Below, one piece after another: positions 17,785 through 25,675 of a stretch of 64,000 nt of DNA. The DNA is from GCA-020352575 sp041635475. GTDB taxonomy: Bacteria; Actinomycetota; Acidimicrobiia; Spongiisociales; JAENVV01. The stretch lies in the NCBI GenBank assembly GCA_041635475.1, contig JBFKVA010000001.1:115725-179724 (forward strand), given 5' to 3'. The notes under the pieces are model-generated. The model saw only the letters and a program-made list of their open reading frames with translations, was not told the origin of the DNA and did no database searches. The stretch's first letter is position 1. Every line of letters begins with the position of its first letter. The position numbers and the translations under genes were made by a program.

Positions 17785-17851
17785 GGTAGGGGGGAGCGAA
17801 CCACCACCGAAGGCTGCTTCGAGACCGTGATCCGGGTCAAACCCCCCTACC
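17785..17851 (+). other. Candidate three-way-junction RNA structure
   Basis: Perfect 10-base arms GGTAGGGGGG (17785-17794) and CCCCCCTACC (17842-17851) enclose two further perfect stems: CGAAG/CTTCG with a 4-base loop (17808-17821) and GACC/GGTC with an 8-base loop (17823-17838). The region lies between convergent genes, 28 bases after the Na/Pi-PhoU stop. It could be an elaborate terminator or a structured RNA; either strand would fold. Confidence 0.4.
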
Positions 17852-17909
17852 CCGCCTGATGTCCTCGGTGACGCTCGGACGAGACGGGGGTCCCTCGTGC
17901 CCACCACAC

Positions 17910-17926
17910 CCGTGCCGACGGCACGG
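17910..17926 (-). terminator. Hairpin downstream of dnaE
   Basis: Perfect 7-base arms CCGTGCC and GGCACGG with a 3-base loop, starting 18 bases past the dnaE stop. There is no T-tract; it would act as a hairpin-only terminator. Confidence 0.45.
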
Positions 17927-17944
17927 CCAGCCCGGCGGTCGGCC

Positions 17945-20900
17945 TCAGACGACGGCGCGGGGACCGAACAGCTCTCGAAGCTCGGCAAACAGGTCGGACC
18001 GGGGCTCGACCCGATGCCCGTCCACCCGCAGCACCTTATGGCCCTTGTCCGAGGTCAGGTGGAGGATGACCTCGGCGTGCCCCGGGTGGTTCGTGAGGAC
18101 CTGCTTGAGGGCACCGACCTTCTCCCGGCTCAACATCGTCGCCGGGACCTCGATGCGTACGGCCGGGTCGCCGCCCAGGCGAGGCTCGGACAACTCGGCT
18201 GCAATCACCTTTGTCTCCTCGCCGCGGCTGTCGACCCGGCCCTTGACGAGCAGGATGGCGTCCTCCTGCACGAGGGGCCCGTAGGCCTCCACCGTCTTGG
18301 GGAAGCACAGGACCTCGACGTCGCCCTCGAGGTCCTCGAGCTGGAAAAAGATCATCGGATCTCCCTTGCGCGTGAACCGACGGGTGATCGACCCGACGAG
18401 TCCCCCTACCACGACCAGGTCACGGTCGTCCCGCTCCGAGAGCGACGACACGCCGCACGTCACCTGGGAACGCAGCGCCGCCTCCACGCCGAGCAGCGGA
18501 TGGTCTGAGATGTAGAGCCCCAACATCTCTTTCTCGAACCCGAGCTTGATCTTCTTGTCCCACTCCGTGGGAAGGACCTCGACCGCCGTCGGCCTCCGGG
18601 CGGCTCCTCCGGCCGCCTCGAAGAGGGAGAACTGGCCCATGTCCTCGTTGCGGCGGCGCTCGACCGTCACACCGAGCAGGTCGTCGAGGGCGAGGAAGAG
18701 GCCCTTACGGGTGTGCCCCATCGGGTCGAAGGCCCCGGCCTTGACGAGCGACTCCATCGTCTTGCGGTTGAGCACGCCGAGATCGACCCGATCGAGGAAC
18801 CCCTGGAAGTCCCGGAACGGTCCCTTCGCCGTTCGCTCCTCCACGATTCGCTCCACGACGCCCTCTCCCACGTTTCGCACGGCGGACAGCCCGAACACGA
18901 TCTCGCCGTCGGCCACGGTGAAGTCCATCTCCGAGCGGTTGACGTCCGGGGGCCGCACTCGCAGGCCCATCGCCCGGCACTCGTTGAGGTACAGCGACGT
19001 CCGATCCTTGTCGCGCTTGGTGGCGGTGAGGAGCGCCGCCATGTACTCGGGGGGATGGTTCGCCTTCAACCACGCCGTCTGGAACGCCACGTAGGCGTAG
19101 CACGCCGAATGGCTCTTGTTGAACCCGTACCCGGCGAAGAACTCGATGAGGTCGAACAATTCGGCACCGAGGTCGGATCCGTACCCCTGTCGTTCCGATC
19201 CCTGGACGAACTTCGCTCGCTGCTCGGCCATGAGTGCGGGGATCTTCTTGCCCATCGCCTTGCGCAGTTCCTCGGCCTCCTCCATCGTGAACCCGGCGAT
19301 CCTCTGGGCGACCTGGAGCACCTGCTCCTGGTACACCATGATCCCGAAGGTGTCACCCAGGAACTCGATGAGGTCGGGGTGGGGATACTCGACGGCGTCG
19401 CGCCCATGCTTGCGCTCGACGTACATCGTGTGCATGTTGGCCCCCAGCGCTCCCGGGCGGTAGAGGGCGTTGACGGCGATGATGTCGTTGAAGCTGTCGG
19501 GCTGGAGGTTGCGGATCAGCTGGCGAAGTCCTGAGGACTCCAACTGGAACACACCGATGGTCTCCCCGGCCCGCAGCAAACCGAACGTCCTGGCGTCGGC
19601 GAGGTCCACGCTGTCGATGTCCGGCCGACTCCCGGTCGAGGTCTCGATGAGTTCGAGCGCCCGGTCGATGATCGACAGGGTGCGGAGGCCGAGGAAGTCC
19701 ATCTTGAGCAGGCCCAGGTCCTCGACGCCGTGCATCTCGTACTGGGTCACGATCTCCGCGCCGTCGCCCTTCTGTTGAATGGGGACGATCTCGGTGATCG
19801 GCACCGGGGCGATGACGACCGCCGCGGCGTGGATCGAGTCCTGCCGGCGCAGGCCCTCGAGCCCGCGGGCGGTGTCGAGCACCTCCCGGATCTCGGGCTC
19901 GTCCGCGTAGGCCCGCCGCAGTTCACCCGCCTCTGCGAAGAACGCCTTGGCGTTGTCATCCCCGGCATCGGGCTCCTCGAGCAGGTCCCCGATGGCAGCG
20001 TCCCGCCCCAGGATCGACCCTGGCCACATCTTCGAGATCCGGTCCCCCACCGAGTAGGGGAGGCCGAGGACCCGGGCCGAGTCCCGGACCGCCTGCTTTC
20101 CCTTGATGGTCGAGAAGGTGATGATCTGGGCCACGTGGTCCGAGCCGTACTTCTCGGCCGCGTAGCGGATGACGTCCCCTCGGTACCGCTCGTCGAAGTC
20201 CATGTCGATGTCGGGCATCTGACGGCGGCCTCGGTTGAGGAACCGCTCGAAGATCAGGCCGTATTCAAGAGGGTCGAGGTCGGTGATCCCGAGGCAGTAG
20301 GACACGATGGCCCCGGCGGCCGAGCCCCGCCCCGGCCCACAGCGGATGCCTCGCTCCTTGGCGTAGCGAATGAGATCCCAAACAATGAGGAAGTAGGCGG
20401 GAAACCCCATCTCGTCGATGATCGCGAGCTCGTGGTCGACCCGATCGACGACCGTCTCGGGGAGGTGGTCGCCGTACCGACGACGCGCCCCCTCGAGGAC
20501 GAGGTCCCGCAGGTACCCGGACTCCGTCTTGCCGGCCGGCACCGGGAAGGCGGGGAGGAGGATCTTGCCGAACTCGAGGGGAACATGGGCCCGTTCGGCG
20601 ATCCACAGCGTGTTGTCGCAGGCACCGGGGTAGAGGTCCGACGGGAAGAGGGCACGCATCTCCCGTGCCGTCTTGAGGTAATACTCCGGGCCACCGTTGA
20701 ACCGCAGCCGGCGCTCCTCGTCCTTGGTGGAGCCGGTCTGGATGCACAAGAGCACGTCGTGGGCGTCGGCCTCGGAGGCGCTCACGTAGTGGGCGTCGTT
20801 GGTGGCCAGCAACGGGGCCCCGATCTTGTCGGCGATCGCAACGAGGTCGGGGAGCACCCGCTGCTGGGCCTCGAAGTCGTGGTTCATGACCTCGATGAAG

Positions 20901-21448
20901 TAGCCGTCGCGACCAAAGATGTCCTGGTAGGTGGCGGCCACTTCGATGGCCTTGTCGACGTCGCGTTCCCCTGAAGCCTGACCGTCGTCCACGACGGCGT
21001 CGGGCGCCAACTGTTGGGCGACGGGGCCCCCCAAGCAGCCCGAGGTGGCGATGAGCCCGTCGGCGTGGGATGCGAGAAGCTCGAGGTCCATCCGCGGCCG
21101 GTAGTAGTACCCCTCGAGGTAGGCGGTGGACGCCAAGCGCATGAGGTTGCGATACCCCGTCTCGTTCTCGGCCAGGAGGGTGATGTGGTGGTAGTCGCGC
21201 CCTCCCCGGGGCCGGTCGAACCGGGATCCCTTGGCGACGTATCCCTCCATCCCGATGATCGGGTTCACCCCGGCGGCCGAAGCCGCCTTGTGGAAGTCCA
21301 CGACGCCGTACAGGACACCATGGTCGGTGATGGCCACGGCCGGCTGGCCGTCACGGCGGACGGCGTCCATGACGCGGTCGACACGGGCCGCCCCGTCGAG
21401 CATCGAGAACTCGGTATGGACGTGGAGGTGGGCGAAGGAGTCAGTCAT
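17945..21448 (-). CDS. dnaE: DNA polymerase III alpha subunit
   Basis: Replicative polymerase catalytic subunit, 1167 residues. It starts with the PHP domain HLHVHTEFSMLDG. The C-family palm follows, with GPGRGSAAGA and the catalytic aspartates in MPDIDMDFDERYR (about residues 410-420). Then come fingers and helix-hairpin-helix regions, and a C-terminal OB fold near residues 1000-1060 (VVVGGLVGSITRRF, MIFFQLEDLEG). Length and motifs fit actinobacterial DnaE1, the main replicase, rather than the mutagenic DnaE2. The neighbourhood with rluD and lspA resembles the mycobacterial dnaE1 region. Confidence 0.96.
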   Translation of the reverse strand: MTDSFAHLHVHTEFSMLDGAARVDRVMDAVRRDGQPAVAITDHGVLYGVVDFHKAASAAGVNPIIGMEGYVAKGSRFDRPRGGRDYHHITLLAENETGYRNLMRLASTAYLEGYYYRPRMDLELLASHADGLIATSGCLGGPVAQQLAPDAVVDDGQASGERDVDKAIEVAATYQDIFGRDGYFIEVMNHDFEAQQRVLPDLVAIADKIGAPLLATNDAHYVSASEADAHDVLLCIQTGSTKDEERRLRFNGGPEYYLKTAREMRALFPSDLYPGACDNTLWIAERAHVPLEFGKILLPAFPVPAGKTESGYLRDLVLEGARRRYGDHLPETVVDRVDHELAIIDEMGFPAYFLIVWDLIRYAKERGIRCGPGRGSAAGAIVSYCLGITDLDPLEYGLIFERFLNRGRRQMPDIDMDFDERYRGDVIRYAAEKYGSDHVAQIITFSTIKGKQAVRDSARVLGLPYSVGDRISKMWPGSILGRDAAIGDLLEEPDAGDDNAKAFFAEAGELRRAYADEPEIREVLDTARGLEGLRRQDSIHAAAVVIAPVPITEIVPIQQKGDGAEIVTQYEMHGVEDLGLLKMDFLGLRTLSIIDRALELIETSTGSRPDIDSVDLADARTFGLLRAGETIGVFQLESSGLRQLIRNLQPDSFNDIIAVNALYRPGALGANMHTMYVERKHGRDAVEYPHPDLIEFLGDTFGIMVYQEQVLQVAQRIAGFTMEEAEELRKAMGKKIPALMAEQRAKFVQGSERQGYGSDLGAELFDLIEFFAGYGFNKSHSACYAYVAFQTAWLKANHPPEYMAALLTATKRDKDRTSLYLNECRAMGLRVRPPDVNRSEMDFTVADGEIVFGLSAVRNVGEGVVERIVEERTAKGPFRDFQGFLDRVDLGVLNRKTMESLVKAGAFDPMGHTRKGLFLALDDLLGVTVERRRNEDMGQFSLFEAAGGAARRPTAVEVLPTEWDKKIKLGFEKEMLGLYISDHPLLGVEAALRSQVTCGVSSLSERDDRDLVVVGGLVGSITRRFTRKGDPMIFFQLEDLEGDVEVLCFPKTVEAYGPLVQEDAILLVKGRVDSRGEETKVIAAELSEPRLGGDPAVRIEVPATMLSREKVGALKQVLTNHPGHAEVILHLTSDKGHKVLRVDGHRVEPRSDLFAELRELFGPRAVV

Positions 21449-21515
21449 TCGGTCCGGGGCGAATTACAGGCGTGGGATTCGTGACCCTACCACCGGCACC
21501 CGACCACGACGACCT

Positions 21516-22331
21516 TCAGAGCTGGGTCGCGATAAGCATCACCGCGGCCGCCGCCAGAAGTGCCGACGACGCCGCCTCCGGCCGCTCGCTGGAGCCGAAC
21601 ACGACGAACGCCGCCAGCCCGCCCACCAGCCCCCCGAGGTGCCCCTGCCAAGAGATGCCCGGCATGAGCGAGATGACGAGGTTGATGCCGAGGATGAGAA
21701 GGATCGAGCGGAGTTGGGCGTTGCCGGCCGTGCTTCGCCGGTTCTTCCAGGCACTCCCGAGCCAGAGGCCGAACAGCCCGAACACGGCCCCGGAGGCGCC
21801 CACCGTCCGGCTGAACGGGTGGGCGAGAAAGGTCACCGCCACGCCGGCGACGACCGCCGAGAACAGCCACACGGCCAGGAACGGGAGTTTGCCCAGCCGG
21901 GCCTCGAGGCCCGGCCCGAGGATGTAGAGCGCGTACATGTTGACGCCGAGATGGAAGAACGAACCGTGCCCGAGCGTGTGGGTGAGGATGCGCCACCAGT
22001 CGCCGGCGAGGACGGCCGCGGGCTGGAGGATGACCCAGGTCCCGACCGTGGTCGGGGCCACCTGTGCGACGAGGTAGGCCAGCACCGTGATCCCGAGGAT
22101 GAGGGATGTCACCGGGGCCCGCTGGGCGACGGAGCGCTGGTGGGGCCGCCGAACGACTCGCTGGGTGCCCTGCTCCATGAGGCACGTGGGGCATCGCTGA
22201 CCGACAGCGGCGTCGATGGCGCAATCCCCACAGATGGTCCGCCCACAGCGGCTGCAGGCCAGATAGCTGACCCGCTCCGGGTGCCGGTAGCACGCAGGTT
22301 CGGCGTTCGCCGGTGCCGGGTCGGTGTTCAT
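21516..22331 (-). CDS. Rhomboid intramembrane serine protease with N-terminal zinc-binding-like box
   Basis: A 271-residue membrane protease. The catalytic Ser180 lies in GASGAVFGLFG and the His231 in SWQGHLGGLVGG. HGSFFHLGVNMYAL supplies the HxxxN motif, so the active site is complete. Before the membrane domain, residues 14-50 carry seven cysteines (14, 26, 29, 34, 37, 47, 50) in a B-box-like arrangement that probably binds zinc. TACCCT lies 7 bases before the chosen ATG at 22331, suggesting a leaderless transcript. Substrates are unknown. Confidence 0.9.
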   Translation of the reverse strand: MNTDPAPANAEPACYRHPERVSYLACSRCGRTICGDCAIDAAVGQRCPTCLMEQGTQRVVRRPHQRSVAQRAPVTSLILGITVLAYLVAQVAPTTVGTWVILQPAAVLAGDWWRILTHTLGHGSFFHLGVNMYALYILGPGLEARLGKLPFLAVWLFSAVVAGVAVTFLAHPFSRTVGASGAVFGLFGLWLGSAWKNRRSTAGNAQLRSILLILGINLVISLMPGISWQGHLGGLVGGLAAFVVFGSSERPEAASSALLAAAAVMLIATQL

Positions 22332-22338
22332 GCCGGCA

Positions 22339-22344
22339 AGGGTA
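22339..22344 (-). promoter_or_regulatory. Candidate -10 element for the rhomboid gene
   Basis: Minus-strand TACCCT, 7 bases before the ATG. Confidence 0.45.
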
Positions 22345-22442
22345 GAGAGGGTCGGCCCGTACTCCCCGGACCCTCCAGGCGGTCGGGGAGCCGCCTGGGT
22401 GGACGGGGTCCACGACCCCGGCCCACCGTGGCGGCCGGGCAC

Positions 22443-22448
22443 TACGCT
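22443..22448 (+). promoter_or_regulatory. Candidate -10 element for pfkA
   Basis: TACGCT lies exactly 6 bases before the GTG start at 22455, which also supports that start. A leaderless transcript is expected. Confidence 0.5.
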
Positions 22449-22454
22449 CCGCCC

Positions 22455-23468
22455 GTGCGTATCGGAGTCTTGACCGCGGGCGGTGATTGCCCAGGTCTCA
22501 ACGCGGTGATCCGGGCCGTGGCCCGCCGGGCGCTCGGCAACGGCCACTCGGTGGCGGGGGTGCGCAACGGGTGGCAGGGCCTCATGGAAGGCGACGTGGT
22601 CGACCTCGATCGCGACGCCGTCTCGGGCATCATCAACCGGGGCGGCACGATCCTTGGCACGTCCCGCATGGACCCGTACGTCCACGGCGAAGGACGCTCG
22701 ACGGTGCAGCCGACGCTGGACTCCGCCAGCCTGGACGGGCTCGTCGTGATCGGCGGGGACGGCTCACTCCGGTCGGCCGCCCGCCTCCACACCGAGGGTG
22801 TGCCCGTGGTCGGCGTCCCCAAGACGATCGACAACGACATCGGGCTCACCGACGTGACCTTCGGGTTCCACACCGCCGTCCAGATCGCCACCGAGGCCAT
22901 CGATCGGCTCACGACGACCGCCGAAGCCCATCACCGCGTCATCCTCGTCGAGGTGATGGGACGGACCGCCGGGTGGATCGCGGCGTACGCGGGCATCGCC
23001 GGTGGAGCAGACGTCATCCTCGTCCCGGAGTTCCCCTACTCGATCGAGTCGGTGTGCGACATGCTGCGTGAGCGCCACGAACGCCGGGACTACTCCATCG
23101 TCGTCGTGGCCGAGGGGATCGACCCCCCCACCACGCCGGCGCGGATCCAGCGTGACTCGTTCGGCTTCGCCCGGCTGGGAGGCGTGTCGTACGACCTGGC
23201 CCCTCTCATCGAGGAGCAGACCGGCATCGAGACACGGGTGGTGGTGCTCGGGCACATGCAACGGGGTGGCACCCCCACCGCCTACGACCGGGTCCTGGCC
23301 ACGAGGCTGGGGACGGCGGCGGTAGACCGCATCGCCGCCGGCGAGAGCGGAACGATGGTCGCCCTGCGCAACGACGAGATCATCTCGGTTTCGCTCGCAG
23401 ACGCGTGCGCGACCCCGCGTCGCCTCACGCCCGACGTCTTCGACGTCGCCTCCACGTTCTTCGGCTGA
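22455..23468 (+). CDS. pfkA: 6-phosphofructokinase
   Basis: Phosphorylates fructose 6-phosphate in glycolysis. The 337-residue protein has GGDCPGLNA, IGGDGSLRSA, VPKTIDNDIG, EVMGRTAGWIA and LGHMQRGGTPTAYDR. Gly103 at the donor-selecting position is typical of ATP enzymes, while Lys123 is the residue usual in pyrophosphate enzymes. This Gly/Lys pair is known from actinobacterial ATP-dependent enzymes, so ATP is the more likely donor. The GTG start is fixed by the TACGCT hexamer 6 bases upstream. Longer readings run antisense through the rhomboid gene. Confidence 0.93.
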   Translation: MRIGVLTAGGDCPGLNAVIRAVARRALGNGHSVAGVRNGWQGLMEGDVVDLDRDAVSGIINRGGTILGTSRMDPYVHGEGRSTVQPTLDSASLDGLVVIGGDGSLRSAARLHTEGVPVVGVPKTIDNDIGLTDVTFGFHTAVQIATEAIDRLTTTAEAHHRVILVEVMGRTAGWIAAYAGIAGGADVILVPEFPYSIESVCDMLRERHERRDYSIVVVAEGIDPPTTPARIQRDSFGFARLGGVSYDLAPLIEEQTGIETRVVVLGHMQRGGTPTAYDRVLATRLGTAAVDRIAAGESGTMVALRNDEIISVSLADACATPRRLTPDVFDVASTFFG

Positions 23469-23481
23469 CCGCGCGGCCGAA
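23460..23481. terminator. Hairpin between convergent pfkA and rluD
   Basis: Arms TTCGGC and GCCGAA (6 bases, perfect) flank a 10-base loop that includes the pfkA stop codon. It is weak and lacks a T-tract, but is the only fold in the 31-base gap. Confidence 0.3.
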
Positions 23482-23499
23482 CCACCGCCGCCTGACCCT

Positions 23500-24420
23500 C
23501 TAGTCGCCGGCTGTGCCGGCTCGGAGCACATCGAGCGTCTCCTCGAGTTCGCCCGGGAGTGGCGAGACGACGACGATCTCGTCGCCGCTGGTGGGCTGGG
23601 GAAACGTGAGACGAACGGCGTGGAGCCACGTCCGGTGGAGGCCCAGGGACGGCGTGGACGTCGATCGATACACCCGGTCCCCCACCACCGGGTGGCCGAT
23701 CGCGGCCATGTGCACGCGGATCTGGTGGGTCCGCCCCGTCTCGAGTCGCACGTCGGCCAGCGTCAGGCCGGGCAGGTCGAACACCTCCGACACCCGGTAG
23801 TGGGTGCGTGACGGCCGGCCGGTGGCCGCCACCCGCCGCCGGGTCGGGGTTCGCGGATCCCGCTCGATGGGGGCATCGATGGTCCCGGTCGGTGCCCCGA
23901 AGTGGCCCTCGACGAGGGCGAGGTACTCACGGGTCACCGCTCGGCGACGAAGCGCGTCCTGCAGGGCCGCCAGGGCCTCCGGCCGTTTGGCCACGAGGAG
24001 GGCCCCCGACGTGTCCCGATCCAGGCGGTGCACGAGGCCCCACCGCCCTGGCTCGCCCACCTCGAGCATCTCGGGCCAGCGGGCAACGAGGCCGGCTGCC
24101 AGCGTGGGGACCCGACTCCCCGCCCCGACGTGGACCACGAGCCCCGCGGCCTTGTCCACCACCGCCAGGTCGTCGTCCTCGTAGAGCACGCCGAACTCGA
24201 CACTCGGGTCCGGGAGGTGGACGACGGCCTCGATCTCCGGCCACGAGACGCGCGCCCCCTCTGTGACCTTCGTCCGGGGCGACGCCGGCTCGAGGTCGAG
24301 CGTGGCCTCTCCGTCCTCTACCAGAGACCGCGCCACCGATCGGGTGACCGAGGCCAGTCGGGCCACGGTCAGGTCGAACCGCTTGCCGGCCAACTCCGGC
24401 GGGACGATCGCCTCAGGCAC
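23500..24420 (-). CDS. rluD: Pseudouridine synthase, RluD/RluA family
   Basis: Converts specific uridines in RNA, probably 23S rRNA helix 69 for RluD-type enzymes. The 306-residue protein has an N-terminal S4 RNA-binding domain (residues 1-65), then the catalytic HRLDRDTSG with the nucleophile Asp134, and RTHQIRVHM. The GTG at 24420 is preferred because it overlaps the lspA stop by 8 bases, giving an lspA-rluD pair as in many bacteria. A longer start would extend into lspA. Confidence 0.93.
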   Translation of the reverse strand: MPEAIVPPELAGKRFDLTVARLASVTRSVARSLVEDGEATLDLEPASPRTKVTEGARVSWPEIEAVVHLPDPSVEFGVLYEDDDLAVVDKAAGLVVHVGAGSRVPTLAAGLVARWPEMLEVGEPGRWGLVHRLDRDTSGALLVAKRPEALAALQDALRRRAVTREYLALVEGHFGAPTGTIDAPIERDPRTPTRRRVAATGRPSRTHYRVSEVFDLPGLTLADVRLETGRTHQIRVHMAAIGHPVVGDRVYRSTSTPSLGLHRTWLHAVRLTFPQPTSGDEIVVVSPLPGELEETLDVLRAGTAGD

Positions 24421-24877
24421 GGCGAAGGGAGGGCAGCGCCAGCAGGAGCATGAGGGCGATCCCGATGTTGATGGCTGCATCGGCCACGTTGAAGTTGGGG
24501 ATGGCCCACAGTCGGATGAAGTCGATGACCCGGCCGTCGAGCAGGCCGTCCCCCCTGGTGAACCGATCGGTGAGGTTCCCGATCGCGCCCCCCAGGACGA
24601 TCCCGAGCGCGATCAGTTCGCGGCGGGACTCGGCCGAGCGCACCATGCCGAGAACGATGCCGACGATCCCGACGCCGACGACGGCGATGATGGGTCCCGC
24701 GCCCCGGAAGAGTCCGAAGGCCGACCCCGAGTTCTCGGCGTACTCCAGGGAGAGCCAGCCGGGGATGAGCTCGACCGGGTTCCCGGGCAACGCCGCCTCG
24801 GCCCACCGCTTCGTGAGTTGGTCCCCGAGGACGATCAACCCCGCCAGGGCCAGGACGAGACGGTACCGGGAGGTCAC
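24413..24877 (-). CDS. lspA: Lipoprotein signal peptidase (signal peptidase II)
   Basis: Cleaves diacylated prolipoproteins in the membrane. The 154-residue protein has four hydrophobic segments. The catalytic aspartates are Asp104 in GNLTDRF and Asp133 in FNVADAAINIG; ENSGSAFGLF is also conserved. The GTG at 24877 overlaps the stop of the DksA-like gene (GTGA) and gives the normal family length. Confidence 0.95.
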   Translation of the reverse strand: MTSRYRLVLALAGLIVLGDQLTKRWAEAALPGNPVELIPGWLSLEYAENSGSAFGLFRGAGPIIAVVGVGIVGIVLGMVRSAESRRELIALGIVLGGAIGNLTDRFTRGDGLLDGRVIDFIRLWAIPNFNVADAAINIGIALMLLLALPSLRRA

Positions 24878-25248
24878 CGCCGTTTGGAGGCGCACGCCAC
24901 GCACAGCGTGCTGTGGGGCAACGCCCGCAGGCGGTCGATGGGGATGGGGGCGCCACACGACTCGCACAGACCGTACGTGCCGTCCTCCATACGCTCCAGC
25001 GCGTGTTCGATCCTCTGCACCTGGCTCAGGCTCGTGGCGTCGAGCTGTCGCTCCATCTCGTACTCGAAGGCCAGGGTGCCGCCCTCCCCGGTCGACGGGT
25101 CGGGGATGCGTTCCGACGCCGCTTCGGACTCGAGGGACTCCTCGAGTTCCTTGCGATGCACCTCGATGATGTGGAGAAGTCGGGCGCGTTCGTCCTCCAA
25201 CTCCTCACGGAGCTTCCGGACCGTCGATTCGGCGAGTTTCCGACTCAT
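24874..25248 (-). CDS. TraR/DksA-type zinc-finger protein
   Basis: A 124-residue protein with an N-terminal coiled coil (about residues 5-45, rich in Arg and Glu) and a C-terminal four-cysteine zinc finger (CESCG ... CVAC). This matches DksA/TraR-like proteins that act in the RNA polymerase secondary channel; the Bacillus YlyA homologue sits in the same place between ileS and lspA. The ATG at 25248 has AGGAGAG just upstream. It overlaps the DUF167 gene by 44 bases and lspA by 4. Confidence 0.88.
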   Translation of the reverse strand: MSRKLAESTVRKLREELEDERARLLHIIEVHRKELEESLESEAASERIPDPSTGEGGTLAFEYEMERQLDATSLSQVQRIEHALERMEDGTYGLCESCGAPIPIDRLRALPHSTLCVACASKRR

Positions 25249-25546
25249 CGTCTCTCCTCTGTCTCCTCGGGCGCTCGATCCCGAGTGCCGCGGTGACCTC
25301 ACGGGTCCCTCTGCCTGCCACCAAGACCGCCTTCCGACGGCTCCCGGTGCCCCGGCGGACCTCACATCTGGCGCCTGTGAGATCCGAGAGCAGCCGGAGC
25401 ATAGCCTCGTTCGCCTTGCCACCTTCGGCGGCAGCGCTCACGCGCACCTTGACCGCGTCCCCGTACACCCCGACGACCTCACTTCGATTCGCACCAGCGA
25501 CCACCCAGACGGAGACGAGTGTTCCCTCGGGGCAGGATTCGAGCAT
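25205..25546 (-). CDS. DUF167 (YggU family) protein
   Basis: A 113-residue protein. Residues 8-75 match the YggU pattern: VWVVAGANRSEVVGV, VRVSAAAEGGKANEAML and RGTGSRRKAVLVAG. The function of the family is unknown. The C-terminal 30 residues are basic and acidic and overlap the start of the DksA-like gene; this tail may not be conserved. Confidence 0.78.
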   Translation of the reverse strand: MLESCPEGTLVSVWVVAGANRSEVVGVYGDAVKVRVSAAAEGGKANEAMLRLLSDLTGARCEVRRGTGSRRKAVLVAGRGTREVTAALGIERPRRQRRDDESETRRIDGPEAP

Positions 25547-25612
25547 CCCGAGAAGGTACCCCTGCCGCCATCTTCGGACAAGCCGCCGGTCGCTTGAGCC
25601 CGGTCGTCCGAA

Positions 25613-25650
25613 AATGGTCTCCCGGCATGGTGGCCGGGGCGTTTACCATT
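25613..25650. promoter_or_regulatory. Imperfect palindrome between DUF167 and ileS
   Basis: Outer arms AATGGT (25613-25618) and ACCATT (25645-25650) enclose inner arms CCCGG (25621-25625) and CCGGG (25634-25638). The right outer arm overlaps TACCAT, a -10-like hexamer 26 bases before the ileS ATG. It could be an operator or a leader hairpin. It does not fit a T-box. Confidence 0.4.
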
Positions 25651-25675
25651 CCCGCTCCCGACGTCACCCGAGGCC

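Noticed and set aside
25547..25675. T-box riboswitch upstream of ileS
   Set aside because: The gap is only 129 bases and lacks a recognisable T-box sequence and specifier stem. The TGGTGG stretch is part of a simpler palindrome.
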